A DNA stretch of 38,907 nucleotides from an uncultured Oscillospiraceae bacterium (GTDB lineage Bacteria; Bacillota; Clostridia; Oscillospirales; Oscillospiraceae), in assembly GCA_947632695.1 (NCBI GenBank), contig CANRQC010000002.1, positions 1 through 38,907 on the forward strand, in the 5' to 3' direction. Shown here piece after piece: positions 26,131 to 34,713 of this stretch. Each line of letters starts with the position of its first letter. The first letter of the stretch is position 1. Both the position numbers and the translations under genes were made by a program. Under the pieces are notes generated by a model, which worked only from the letters and a program-made list of their open reading frames with translations, had not been told where the DNA came from and searched no databases.

Positions 26131-27060
26131 GTGTTGGCTCTCCTGAAACTGATTTGGAATGCCATTAAACGCTTTTTTGGATTTCTTGACGATCATAGTG
26201 ATGTCATTGCAAAAGGCGCTGCCGTTGCTGGTGGCGCTGCAGCAGCAGTAGGCGTAGGCGCGGGTATTCACGCAAACAGAGTCAATAAAAAAGCGCTTGC
26301 CATGAGGGACGAAGCATTATCCGCCTATCAGGAGAGCAATGCTCAGACCGAGGCTGTAATGGAAAAGCTGGGGAATCTCCAGATTGAAATCATCGGTACC
26401 TTCGACTCCTTCGTCGAGGCAATGGGGAAGATCCAGCAGCGCCCGAAGGGACTCAAAAACAAGCTGTCAGAAGTGACTTTGCCTGATTTCAAGCCGGGGA
26501 ATCTGAAAACTCTGTCGAACAACCTTCAGATGGCGCTTGCTGGAGGAGCTGTCGCAGGAACGGGCGTAGCTGTCGCCGCGTTTGGCGTTAATGCTCTGGC
26601 GCTTGGCCCCGGCGCTCTCGTCGGTGGAGTTGTTCTGTGCGTTAAGGGGGTGAGCCTATCGAAGAAAGCCACAAAGAATATGCGCGAAGCCGTCCAGATC
26701 AAAAAAGATGTCGAGAAAATATGTGACTATCATTCCCAACTTCGGGGTTCGGCTGGAATGCTGTATCAGTCGATGTTGGAAGTTAGACAACAGTATCTCC
26801 CCCACTTATCGGCTTTGAAAACCCTTGTTTCGCAGAAAACGGATTACAAAGAATACACAAAAGAAGAGCGGCTGCTGGTACAGAATTCTATTCTGCTTGT
26901 TTCGCTGATGCATGGTAAGTGCAAGGTTGCACTCGTGCAGAAGGCAGAAAACGAGAATTGTATAGAAACCGTCAATGGGAAAGAAGTCAAACGGATTGTT
27001 GAGTCCACAAAATTGTCATTACGGAAAATCAAACCCATTCCAGAGGCATTGACAGTATGA
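26131..27060 (+). CDS. Glycine/alanine-rich membrane-associated coiled-coil protein
   Basis: 'AAVAGGAAAAVGVGAGIHANR', 'ALAGGAVAGTGVAVAAFGVNALALGPGALVGGVVLCVKG'; 16 bp after previous stop. Confidence 0.75.
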   Translation: MLALLKLIWNAIKRFFGFLDDHSDVIAKGAAVAGGAAAAVGVGAGIHANRVNKKALAMRDEALSAYQESNAQTEAVMEKLGNLQIEIIGTFDSFVEAMGKIQQRPKGLKNKLSEVTLPDFKPGNLKTLSNNLQMALAGGAVAGTGVAVAAFGVNALALGPGALVGGVVLCVKGVSLSKKATKNMREAVQIKKDVEKICDYHSQLRGSAGMLYQSMLEVRQQYLPHLSALKTLVSQKTDYKEYTKEERLLVQNSILLVSLMHGKCKVALVQKAENENCIETVNGKEVKRIVESTKLSLRKIKPIPEALTV

Positions 27061-27069
27061 GGAGGAACC

Positions 27070-27267
27070 ATGAAATCGGCGCACTGGACGCAACGGACGC
27101 ATCTTTTCCGTGCTGATGAGTATATTTGCTCCGTCTGCAGAGCAGTGAGTAACAGGCCATACAGGACGTGCCCTTCATGCGGAGCTTTAATGAAAAAAGC
27201 CAAATATGATCCGTCATGGGTGGATGAAGCTGAAGGGCTCTCCGCACTACTGGATGATGACTGGTAA
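27070..27267 (+). CDS. Small zinc-ribbon protein
   Basis: 65 aa with 'YICSVC...RTCPSCGALMKKAKY'; immediately downstream, AGGAGG RBS. Confidence 0.7.
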   Translation: MKSAHWTQRTHLFRADEYICSVCRAVSNRPYRTCPSCGALMKKAKYDPSWVDEAEGLSALLDDDW

Positions 27268-27302
27268 GAAGCCAAACTACATAAAAGAAGGTGTCAAAAC
27301 TT

Positions 27303-27557
27303 ATGGGGCTGTTCTCTCATCGGCGGCGAACTTCTTTCAATACGCAGGCCACTCCGCCGAAAGAAAAAACGGATGAGGAGAAGGCATTGGACTATTTTGA
27401 TACAGAGGGAATCCGCTGTGATTCAGAAACCGACCGAGATAGAAAGCGTGCTTTTTCCTTCCAGCTTGTTCACGGCTCAAAGCACCGTTTAACCAGGTGT
27501 TTTCACCGGCTGAGATCGAGAGATAGCCCCTCGGACTGGATGAAGGCAAAGAAATGA
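27303..27557 (+). pseudogene. Short ORF, probably a truncated gene
   Basis: 'MGLFSHRRRTSFNTQATPPKEKTDEEKALDYFDTEGIRCDSETDRDRK' then low-complexity tail. Confidence 0.25.
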
Positions 27558-27658
27558 CCGTAACCGCTCCTGATAAAATACAATTCTTCCGAAAAGCGCA
27601 GGGTGTCTGCATACAGTTATTTTTCTGAAAGCAATACAAGAAAGGTGGTTTTAGATAG

Positions 27659-28525
27659 ATGCTCGGAGCGATAGTAGGAGATATCGTCGGTTCTGTCTAT
27701 GAATGGCACAATATAAAAACGAAGGATTTCCCATTATTCCGCGATTTCTACTTCTTTACAGATGACACGGTCATGACCTGCGCTGTTGCGGAAGCCATTA
27801 TGAACGGCGGAAAAAGAGACGATTTTATCGACGCGATGAAGAAATATGGCAGGATGTACCCCAGAGCCGGGTACGGGGGCAGATTCAAAAGATGGCTATT
27901 CTCTGATGACCGTGAGCCGTATAATAGTTTTGGCAACGGCTCGGCCATGCGCGTGTCACCATGCGCGTGGGTAATGGACTGCGGCTTCTACGCACGGACT
28001 GGCCTGTGGCCGTCCAACGGCAGAACCTATGCGCGGCTGTCCGCGGAGGTAACGCATAACCACCCGGAGGGCATCAAAGGCGCGATGGCAACGGTCGACG
28101 CGATCTTTCTGTGCCGTTATTACTTCGGCGGTTATTGCGGCGACAACGAACAGCCCATCGATCATGATCCGGCTGAATGCAAAAGGCGTATTAAGGAGCA
28201 TATTGAGCAGGCGTACGGATATGACCTTTCCCACACGCTTGACGAGATTCGGCCTACATATCGCTTTAGCGCAACCTGCCAAAATACGGTTCCGCAAGCC
28301 ATTATCGCATTTTTGGAAAGCACAGACTTTGAAGACGCAATACGAAACGCCATCTCACTCGGTGGTGATAGCGATACCCTTGCCGCGATCACAGGCAGCA
28401 TTGCGGAGGCGGCTTATGGCATCCCTGACTGGATTCAGGACAAGGCATCCGCTTACCTGGATGAGCCGCTGAAGGATGTACTTGGAAGGTGGAAGAAGTA
28501 CATTTCAGGACCGATAGAGGAATGA
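27659..28525 (+). CDS. ADP-ribosylglycohydrolase (DraG/ARH-type)
   Basis: 'MLGAIVGDIVGSVYEWHN', 'FFTDDTVMTCAVAEAI', 'NGSAMRVSPCAW', 'SLGGDSDTLAAITGSIAEAAYG'. Confidence 0.93.
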   Translation: MLGAIVGDIVGSVYEWHNIKTKDFPLFRDFYFFTDDTVMTCAVAEAIMNGGKRDDFIDAMKKYGRMYPRAGYGGRFKRWLFSDDREPYNSFGNGSAMRVSPCAWVMDCGFYARTGLWPSNGRTYARLSAEVTHNHPEGIKGAMATVDAIFLCRYYFGGYCGDNEQPIDHDPAECKRRIKEHIEQAYGYDLSHTLDEIRPTYRFSATCQNTVPQAIIAFLESTDFEDAIRNAISLGGDSDTLAAITGSIAEAAYGIPDWIQDKASAYLDEPLKDVLGRWKKYISGPIEE

Positions 28526-28690
28526 TCTCCATGGAAGGCCTTCAAGTGGCCAGCTCCGACCTTTTTCCGGTGCAGCGTCTATAACGCCGGCCGGCGACTT
28601 TTTGATTTTTCTCATCCGGAGACCTGGAGAGGCGAGGGCAAAATGGATCTCTCAACAGAAGCAAATCGAAATGAAACAGAACATGGTTCC

Positions 28691-28723
28691 GGCGGCTACG
28701 CGTTTTTTGCGTAGCCGCCTTTT
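28691..28723 (+). terminator. Intrinsic terminator
   Basis: GGCGGCTACGC / GCGTAGCCGCC stem followed by TTTT. Confidence 0.75.
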
Positions 28724-28797
28724 CGTGCCCGGGATTCCAGCGGAAATGAGATGCAAACAGGCGGCGGATTTGGTATAATGCTTAAAAAGGAGGGGGA

Positions 28798-29529
28798 CTA
28801 CCATGCACGAAATCTCACAATAATAAGCGAATAATTATCATTTGTTTTATTTTTCAACGCTTCCGTTACAATGCGGTTGATGCCGCTATTCATTGTTTTT
28901 CCAAATAAGCTCCGGCCGATTCCTGCGGCTATTTGATCCCGTGAGCAAAACTTATAGATCCCATCTGTACAAAGAGCAAAAGCACCTGCCTTTGGCAATC
29001 GACCGGTTCGTATCGTAATTTTACAATTGCTTCCTGCTCCAATGGCATGCAAGAGTTTGCCTGCGTTCTTTCCACCCAGGGGTTCATGAGGCAACACTAC
29101 ATCATCCTTTGTAAGCTGCTTCATAGAGAGCAGGATGGGACCTGCTTTCGGCAAAAGATAACACCGGCTATCTCCGACAGACAGCAGAGAATATTCCCTG
29201 CCATTGAGAAATAGAACAACCGCTGTTGTTCCGCACAGCTGTCCTTCTGGTGTAGCTTCTCGAATTCGCTCATGCGCCTGCAACAGTAAAGTTCTGAGCA
29301 CATCACTTACTTGGATAATGCTTAGATGCGGGTTATCCGCGCAAAAGCCCGCCCACCATGCTTTCATCGTGTCAAGAACCATTTGACTGGCCATTTCTCC
29401 TTTGTAATGGCCGCCCATGCCGTCCGCCACCAAGTACAGCCCACAGTTGCCATTTTCAAAGCGCGCTGCTCTGTCTTGGTTGATTTCTCGTACAGTTCCC
29501 TTGTCACAAATCAAAACACTTGAGATCAC
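28798..29529 (-). CDS. PP2C-family protein phosphatase
   Basis: 'LVADGMGGHYKGEMAS', 'CGTTAVVLFLNGREYSLLSVGDSRCY', 'ALCTDGIYKF', 'NDNYSLIIVRF'; GTG start overlaps stop of vWA-FHA gene. Confidence 0.92.
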   Translation of the reverse strand: MISSVLICDKGTVREINQDRAARFENGNCGLYLVADGMGGHYKGEMASQMVLDTMKAWWAGFCADNPHLSIIQVSDVLRTLLLQAHERIREATPEGQLCGTTAVVLFLNGREYSLLSVGDSRCYLLPKAGPILLSMKQLTKDDVVLPHEPLGGKNAGKLLHAIGAGSNCKITIRTGRLPKAGAFALCTDGIYKFCSRDQIAAGIGRSLFGKTMNSGINRIVTEALKNKTNDNYSLIIVRFRAW

Positions 29530-31052
29530 TGCACTATCTCCAATCGAAGTTTAACACGGCCCATTGTAATCACATCACCGGATTTGACTTCAGTTATGTG
29601 CTCGACCCTTTGACTACCGACACGCGTGATGTTGGAATGACTGAGGTTGCGAAGCATTACTTTTCCGTTTTGTGGGTAGATCTCACACTGACTTCTGCCA
29701 ACAGAAAGGTCATAGTCAATAACAATATCGTTGCTTTCGGATCTTCCAATTTTCACACTGCCGGTGAGACTTGTTTCAAAGTGCTGAAAGCTGTTGCTCA
29801 AGTCTTCTAATACAATTCTCACTGCCATGCTGCCACTTTGCGCATCCCAAAGAATTGCGGTACAACCGTCCTCATCATCACTAAGCAGCTCCGTATAGGA
29901 GGTGGTACTCGCAGGTTTCTTTTCTTCCACGTCCTCATGGGAGGAGTCCCTTGGAGGCAATTCGAGAGAAGGCGCTTTCTTTTTCTTTAAGATAATAAGG
30001 ATAACGGAAAGGACAGCCGCAAGAACGAGAAGCACAATCACAACAACTGTGGAGATTAACCCAATACGAATTCCCTCTGACTGAGGCGGAGCCGGCTCTG
30101 TGGCAGGCGCTGTTGTCTGCATGGTTTCCGGTTCTGTTACCACGGTTGGGATAGTTGTAGGTTCTGGCTCCGAAACGCCAAATGGCATGGTCTTTGAGAG
30201 AACAAACTCCTTCCCCGCGGCGTCTCTGATTAGGATACTCTTTTCTGATCCATCTTGCAACTCAGCGGGAATCTGTACGATAATCCGTATTGAAGAATCC
30301 CATTGTGCAACCGCATCCGCAATGCTTGATGGACTTACATCCGCCAAGGAAAATGACATTCCACTTGTGATTCGGGACAGGGAGAAGAGATTCTGCTGCT
30401 CATCAATGCTGTTATTAAAGGCGTTAATGCATCCAACTGTATAAATTGGATAACCGGCTTTGGTAATAAGACTGACCAGCTCATCGTGTGTATAGCCCAC
30501 GGCTTTATTGTCAACACCATCGGCAATAATCACAATACGCCGCAAGGTCCCATCGTCCGTATCTGTCAGGTGCTTTATCATGCTGTAAAGCCCATCTGAT
30601 AATTGGGTCTTCTGATCATTAAAGGTTATGTTGGAAATAATATCTTCAATTTTTGAGGCATCTTTTTCTCGCTCACAGAGCCAGTTTAACCTGTTGTCCA
30701 CGGTGACCATGGTAAAGTACCCCTTTGAGGATACACCCTCCGCCAGTTCTGAAAGCAAGGCTTTTATCTGCTCTCTCTGGCTGGCATTGATCGAAATGGA
30801 ATTGTCCAACAATACAACAGTTTCAATCCCAAAATCCGTATTGGTCAATGCTGTACACTCTGAAACCGTAACGGATTTGGTCCCGATCTGGCAGGCCATT
30901 GCTTCACCCGCTGTAGCGCCGTTCAGATAAACGATGATATTTTCGCCGTCTACATAGCCCCATGCGGCGGAATCTGTTTCGCTGGCGGAGGCGCTGGGAA
31001 ATAGATGAAAAAGGAGAAAGAAAAGCGCAAATCCCAAACACAGTTTCTTCAT
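29526..31052 (-). CDS. Membrane protein: signal peptide, vWA domain, TM, FHA domain
   Basis: vWA 'IETVVLLDNSISINASQREQI', TM 'ISTVVVIVLLVLAAVLSVILIIL', FHA 'VKIGRSESNDIVIDYDLSVGRSQCEI...NLSHSNITRVG'. Confidence 0.9.
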   Translation of the reverse strand: MKKLCLGFALFFLLFHLFPSASASETDSAAWGYVDGENIIVYLNGATAGEAMACQIGTKSVTVSECTALTNTDFGIETVVLLDNSISINASQREQIKALLSELAEGVSSKGYFTMVTVDNRLNWLCEREKDASKIEDIISNITFNDQKTQLSDGLYSMIKHLTDTDDGTLRRIVIIADGVDNKAVGYTHDELVSLITKAGYPIYTVGCINAFNNSIDEQQNLFSLSRITSGMSFSLADVSPSSIADAVAQWDSSIRIIVQIPAELQDGSEKSILIRDAAGKEFVLSKTMPFGVSEPEPTTIPTVVTEPETMQTTAPATEPAPPQSEGIRIGLISTVVVIVLLVLAAVLSVILIILKKKKAPSLELPPRDSSHEDVEEKKPASTTSYTELLSDDEDGCTAILWDAQSGSMAVRIVLEDLSNSFQHFETSLTGSVKIGRSESNDIVIDYDLSVGRSQCEIYPQNGKVMLRNLSHSNITRVGSQRVEHITEVKSGDVITMGRVKLRLEIVQ

Positions 31053-31282
31053 AAGGAATCCTCCCGTTATTTATAACTGTCATTGCCCGCCCACCGAAGC
31101 AACCATCGGTGGGCGGGGTTATTCTCGACAAAAAAACTTATAATCGGATACCAAAGCGGAACTATCCGATGTTTATTTTACTATGATGTTACAAAAATGT
31201 AAAGTATTATTCATGAATGAACGGTGGAAACTGATGGATTTTAGCAGAATATGCCGCCACTGTCCTAGACAATCAATCCTTT

Positions 31283-32920
31283 CTAATCAAACCTGAATAT
31301 CAGAAGATCCTTTGTGTAATATGTATCATTCCACAAAAAAACATCTTCTTCTATCAATTCAAGCCCTTTTGCGCTGTGGCTAATGCAATAACAACACCCA
31401 TCATAGCCAATAGGCACTTGATAACTTACCCTAAAAACAATATTCAGCTCTGAGTTGCTCCAACTCCCACTTAAGGTTTCTTTCTTTGTAATTATCTCCG
31501 TTTCGGTCCCGTAGTAATTTATGTACATTTTTGCAAGAAAGTTGTGATTATCTGAATATATTGCGTCTATATTAAACTCTGTAGCTAGGTCGTAATAGTC
31601 CGCTCGAAAATCAAGTGTATGTACCCCATATTTTGCTGCGTTTGCATCTGCAAAATGTTCTTGAAAGGTTGCAATTCGCCATTCATAGCCGTCCCGAGCC
31701 TCATGGGTGTCGTCGGAACTTACAATCTTATAATCCAGAACCGTGGCAGTACCTTCTGTTTCTATACCTCTACTAGAAGAAGAAACTGTAACATAACTAT
31801 AAATCTTTCCTACCTGCATATTTGCGTTGATACCATACTTCACAAAATCCGGGGTCAAAGGGTCGCCTACAGTTACGCCACAAACAGTGCAAGTAGTAGG
31901 AGACTGATAATTTGCTTCAGCCCATGTATGAAAGTGAATCTGCTCCAGTTGAATTTCATAATCCTGATGGCTCCGGCTGTTGACCACCGTTTCAATCGTC
32001 GATTCCTTATAGCCATCGTAGGTAACAGTAAGGGTGTAGTATCCAACGGGCAGGTCCGTGTTGGCATAGTAACCGTTCCCCCAGTCAGAAAGAACAGCCT
32101 CCTCTGGATATTCCAGCCCCTCTATTTTAGGCCCTGCTTTTGCCACGATTGTAGCACCTTCAATCGGCTCGCCAGTGCCGGCATCAAAGATTGTACAGTT
32201 GAGCCCACCAGACAATCCATCTTCCTCCGCGATCAGGAGAATATCCTGCATTATGACTTCTTCTGTATTCGCGTCAATTGTCCAATTCAAGACCACGCTT
32301 CGGTATCCCTCAAGCTGTACAAGGACTTCATATGCGCCTGGGAGAATATAGCCTTCAAAGCTTCCCGTGGAATCCGTTTTATAGCACAATGAGAAAGCGC
32401 CTGTATTCATGTCCCATAACGACACAACCGCGCCCGAAGCCGGAGTATTCTGCTCACCGGTATTCCAGAGATAGACGTTGCCATGTACCTTATTGGCATA
32501 TGCCAGCTCCGACCTCTTCGCCTGCAGGACGGCGTTCTCCGAGGCAGCGGTGCAGTTTTCGAGGACATCAATAGCCGCGTCTAAATCATTTTGGGCCAAA
32601 AAAACATTCTCAAGGTGTAAGTAGTATTCTATATCTGGCTGTTTTTCTATTGCTGCCTGAAAATCAGATATTGACTCCTGAAATAGTGCTAGGCAGAAAT
32701 AAGCATTCCCTCTGGCCGCGTAAGCTTCCGCACGCTCCGGGTCAATTTCAATCGCCGCTGTAAACTGTTCAATGGCTGCTTGATAGTCTCCGGCGACACA
32801 GCTCTGCTCACCCAAAAGGTATTGTTCTTCCCACTGCTCCGCAACGCGCTTTTCTGACTGGCAGCCATAAAGGGAAAGGATCAGACAAAGAATGAGGGTA
32901 ATCTGCAAATAGCGCTTCAT
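31283..32920 (-). CDS. TPR lipoprotein with carboxypeptidase-regulatory-like domains (paralogue 1)
   Basis: Lipobox 'ILSLYGC'; TPR 'GDYQAAIEQFTAAIEIDPERAEAYAARGNAYF'; 'GYYTLTVTYDGYKE'; 'HTWAEANYQSPTTCTVCGVTVGDPL'. Confidence 0.85.
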   Translation of the reverse strand: MKRYLQITLILCLILSLYGCQSEKRVAEQWEEQYLLGEQSCVAGDYQAAIEQFTAAIEIDPERAEAYAARGNAYFCLALFQESISDFQAAIEKQPDIEYYLHLENVFLAQNDLDAAIDVLENCTAASENAVLQAKRSELAYANKVHGNVYLWNTGEQNTPASGAVVSLWDMNTGAFSLCYKTDSTGSFEGYILPGAYEVLVQLEGYRSVVLNWTIDANTEEVIMQDILLIAEEDGLSGGLNCTIFDAGTGEPIEGATIVAKAGPKIEGLEYPEEAVLSDWGNGYYANTDLPVGYYTLTVTYDGYKESTIETVVNSRSHQDYEIQLEQIHFHTWAEANYQSPTTCTVCGVTVGDPLTPDFVKYGINANMQVGKIYSYVTVSSSSRGIETEGTATVLDYKIVSSDDTHEARDGYEWRIATFQEHFADANAAKYGVHTLDFRADYYDLATEFNIDAIYSDNHNFLAKMYINYYGTETEIITKKETLSGSWSNSELNIVFRVSYQVPIGYDGCCYCISHSAKGLELIEEDVFLWNDTYYTKDLLIFRFD

Positions 32921-32993
32921 GATAATGGCACCTCAGATCATAAGTATAAGACTGTACTAGATAAATGTTCAATACATTTTACTGTACTTTGCG

Positions 32994-34664
32994 TCATTTT
33001 TTGATATTGGCAAATCTGAAAAGTAGAAAATCCTCTTCATTGTATTCATCAATAATGCCTTTTAATCCGTTTTCCCATTCATCAGTTCGTAAAGCAATTT
33101 CATAGTCATATATACCCTGCACATATCCATCATATCCAACAGGTACTAGGACACTTAATTGCCAGTTTAGGCACACCAATCTCTGCTGATTTCTAATCTC
33201 CTGCCGATCATATAAAAGTTCATAGCGGAGCAAGCAATCAGCTTCTTCCCCATTATACTGTACAGTATAGGCTACTTCTAGTAGAGTTTTGCCATCACCA
33301 TGTTGCCTAATGGTATTGATATCGCCTGTAAAATAGTCTGTATCAAATCGTATGAATGCGTATCCAGTAGGCATAGCCGCTTCAAAAACTGCGATTCTCC
33401 ATTCATAACCGTCCCGTGCCGCATGGGTTTCATCTGCCTCAAGGATTTCATACGACAAAACTGTAATAGTTCCAACTACTTTTTGGGGCGTACCATTGGG
33501 ATTGTAGAGGACCTGACCACTGTCATTGTCATACTTTGAAGTTTCAAATTCATATGACTTCCCAATTTGGAGATTCGCTTTCACTCCATGCTCTACAAAA
33601 TAGGGCGTCAAAGGCTCTCCCTGTGTTCTGCCGCATTCCCGGCAGGTCGATGGTTCCTGATAGTTTGCCTCTGTCCAAATGTGTACATGCTGCGGATATA
33701 GAAGGATTTCCTGGTTTTCACTATAACGGCTTCCTACCACCACATCCGCGCTGGCCGAGCTATAGCCTTCGCAGGAAACAGAGATCGTATAGTATCCAAT
33801 CGGTTGGTTAATGTTCGCGTAACTTCCATTGCCCCAATCCGTTAGTATGTCCTCCGTGGGCTGGGATTCCCTCCCGCACAGCGTCCGGCTGGGCGTTACC
33901 CTTACTTGCGCTCCCTCGATGGGCTCCCCTGTATTAGCGTCTTGCACTGTACAGCTCAAGGTTCCACCACCCGCTTCTCCCTGAGACAGCAGGTAAACAT
34001 TCCCCACCGACAGAGCTTCATCCTGCTCTATAGTGATAGGAAACGATACGGCGTGATATCCCTCCGCGCATATGTAGAGCTCGTATTCGCCCGCCGTTAC
34101 GGTGCATTGATATGACCCGTTCGCATCGGATCGGATGCACAGATTCATTTCGCTGGCGCCGGGGTCCCGCAGAAAAATCACCGCGTCGGCAACTGGCATA
34201 TCCAGATAGTTCTCTCCCCAGGCGAAAATACTTCCCTGAAGCACACTGGCATGCTCCAGATCCGCGGCATAGCCTAACAATGCTGGATCCTTGGTTTTTT
34301 CGTAACCGGTTTGCAGCGTTGCAATAGCGGAATTTACATCATTTTGGGACAGGAATGCATTGGCCAAGCGTAAAAACGTATCCGCATCCGGCCGCAATTC
34401 GATGGCTTTCTGGTAGTCTTTGATTGCGTCCTCTGAATTTGCTATACCCATCAGCGCGTCCCCGCGCGTCAAATAAATACTAGGCTGCCGCGGGTCCATC
34501 TCCTGGGCGGTGGTGAACGCCTCTATCGCTTGGGCATAGTCACCCGCCTCCAAATACTGCATGCCAAGGTCATACTGCTCCTGCCAATTCCCACCTTGCA
34601 GATGGCAGGAGCAAAGCCCAAGCAGCAGACAAGCGGCAATCATAACCGCAAATACTTTTTTCAC
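32994..34664 (-). CDS. TPR lipoprotein with carboxypeptidase-regulatory-like domains (paralogue 2)
   Basis: Probable GTG start 34664 'VKKVFAVMIAACLLLGLCSC' (track ORF to 34763); TPRs; 'HIWTEANYQEPSTCRECGRTQGEPL'. Confidence 0.85.
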   Translation of the reverse strand: MKKVFAVMIAACLLLGLCSCHLQGGNWQEQYDLGMQYLEAGDYAQAIEAFTTAQEMDPRQPSIYLTRGDALMGIANSEDAIKDYQKAIELRPDADTFLRLANAFLSQNDVNSAIATLQTGYEKTKDPALLGYAADLEHASVLQGSIFAWGENYLDMPVADAVIFLRDPGASEMNLCIRSDANGSYQCTVTAGEYELYICAEGYHAVSFPITIEQDEALSVGNVYLLSQGEAGGGTLSCTVQDANTGEPIEGAQVRVTPSRTLCGRESQPTEDILTDWGNGSYANINQPIGYYTISVSCEGYSSASADVVVGSRYSENQEILLYPQHVHIWTEANYQEPSTCRECGRTQGEPLTPYFVEHGVKANLQIGKSYEFETSKYDNDSGQVLYNPNGTPQKVVGTITVLSYEILEADETHAARDGYEWRIAVFEAAMPTGYAFIRFDTDYFTGDINTIRQHGDGKTLLEVAYTVQYNGEEADCLLRYELLYDRQEIRNQQRLVCLNWQLSVLVPVGYDGYVQGIYDYEIALRTDEWENGLKGIIDEYNEEDFLLFRFANIKK

Positions 34665-34713
34665 CTTCGGCCATCTCCTATGCAAAACAGAAGAATATGT
34701 GTCTGAATACAAA

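Noticed and set aside
31619-32392. 257-aa plus ORF antisense to lipoprotein 1
   Set aside because: Shadow ORF; the minus frame has signal peptide, TPRs and paralogues.
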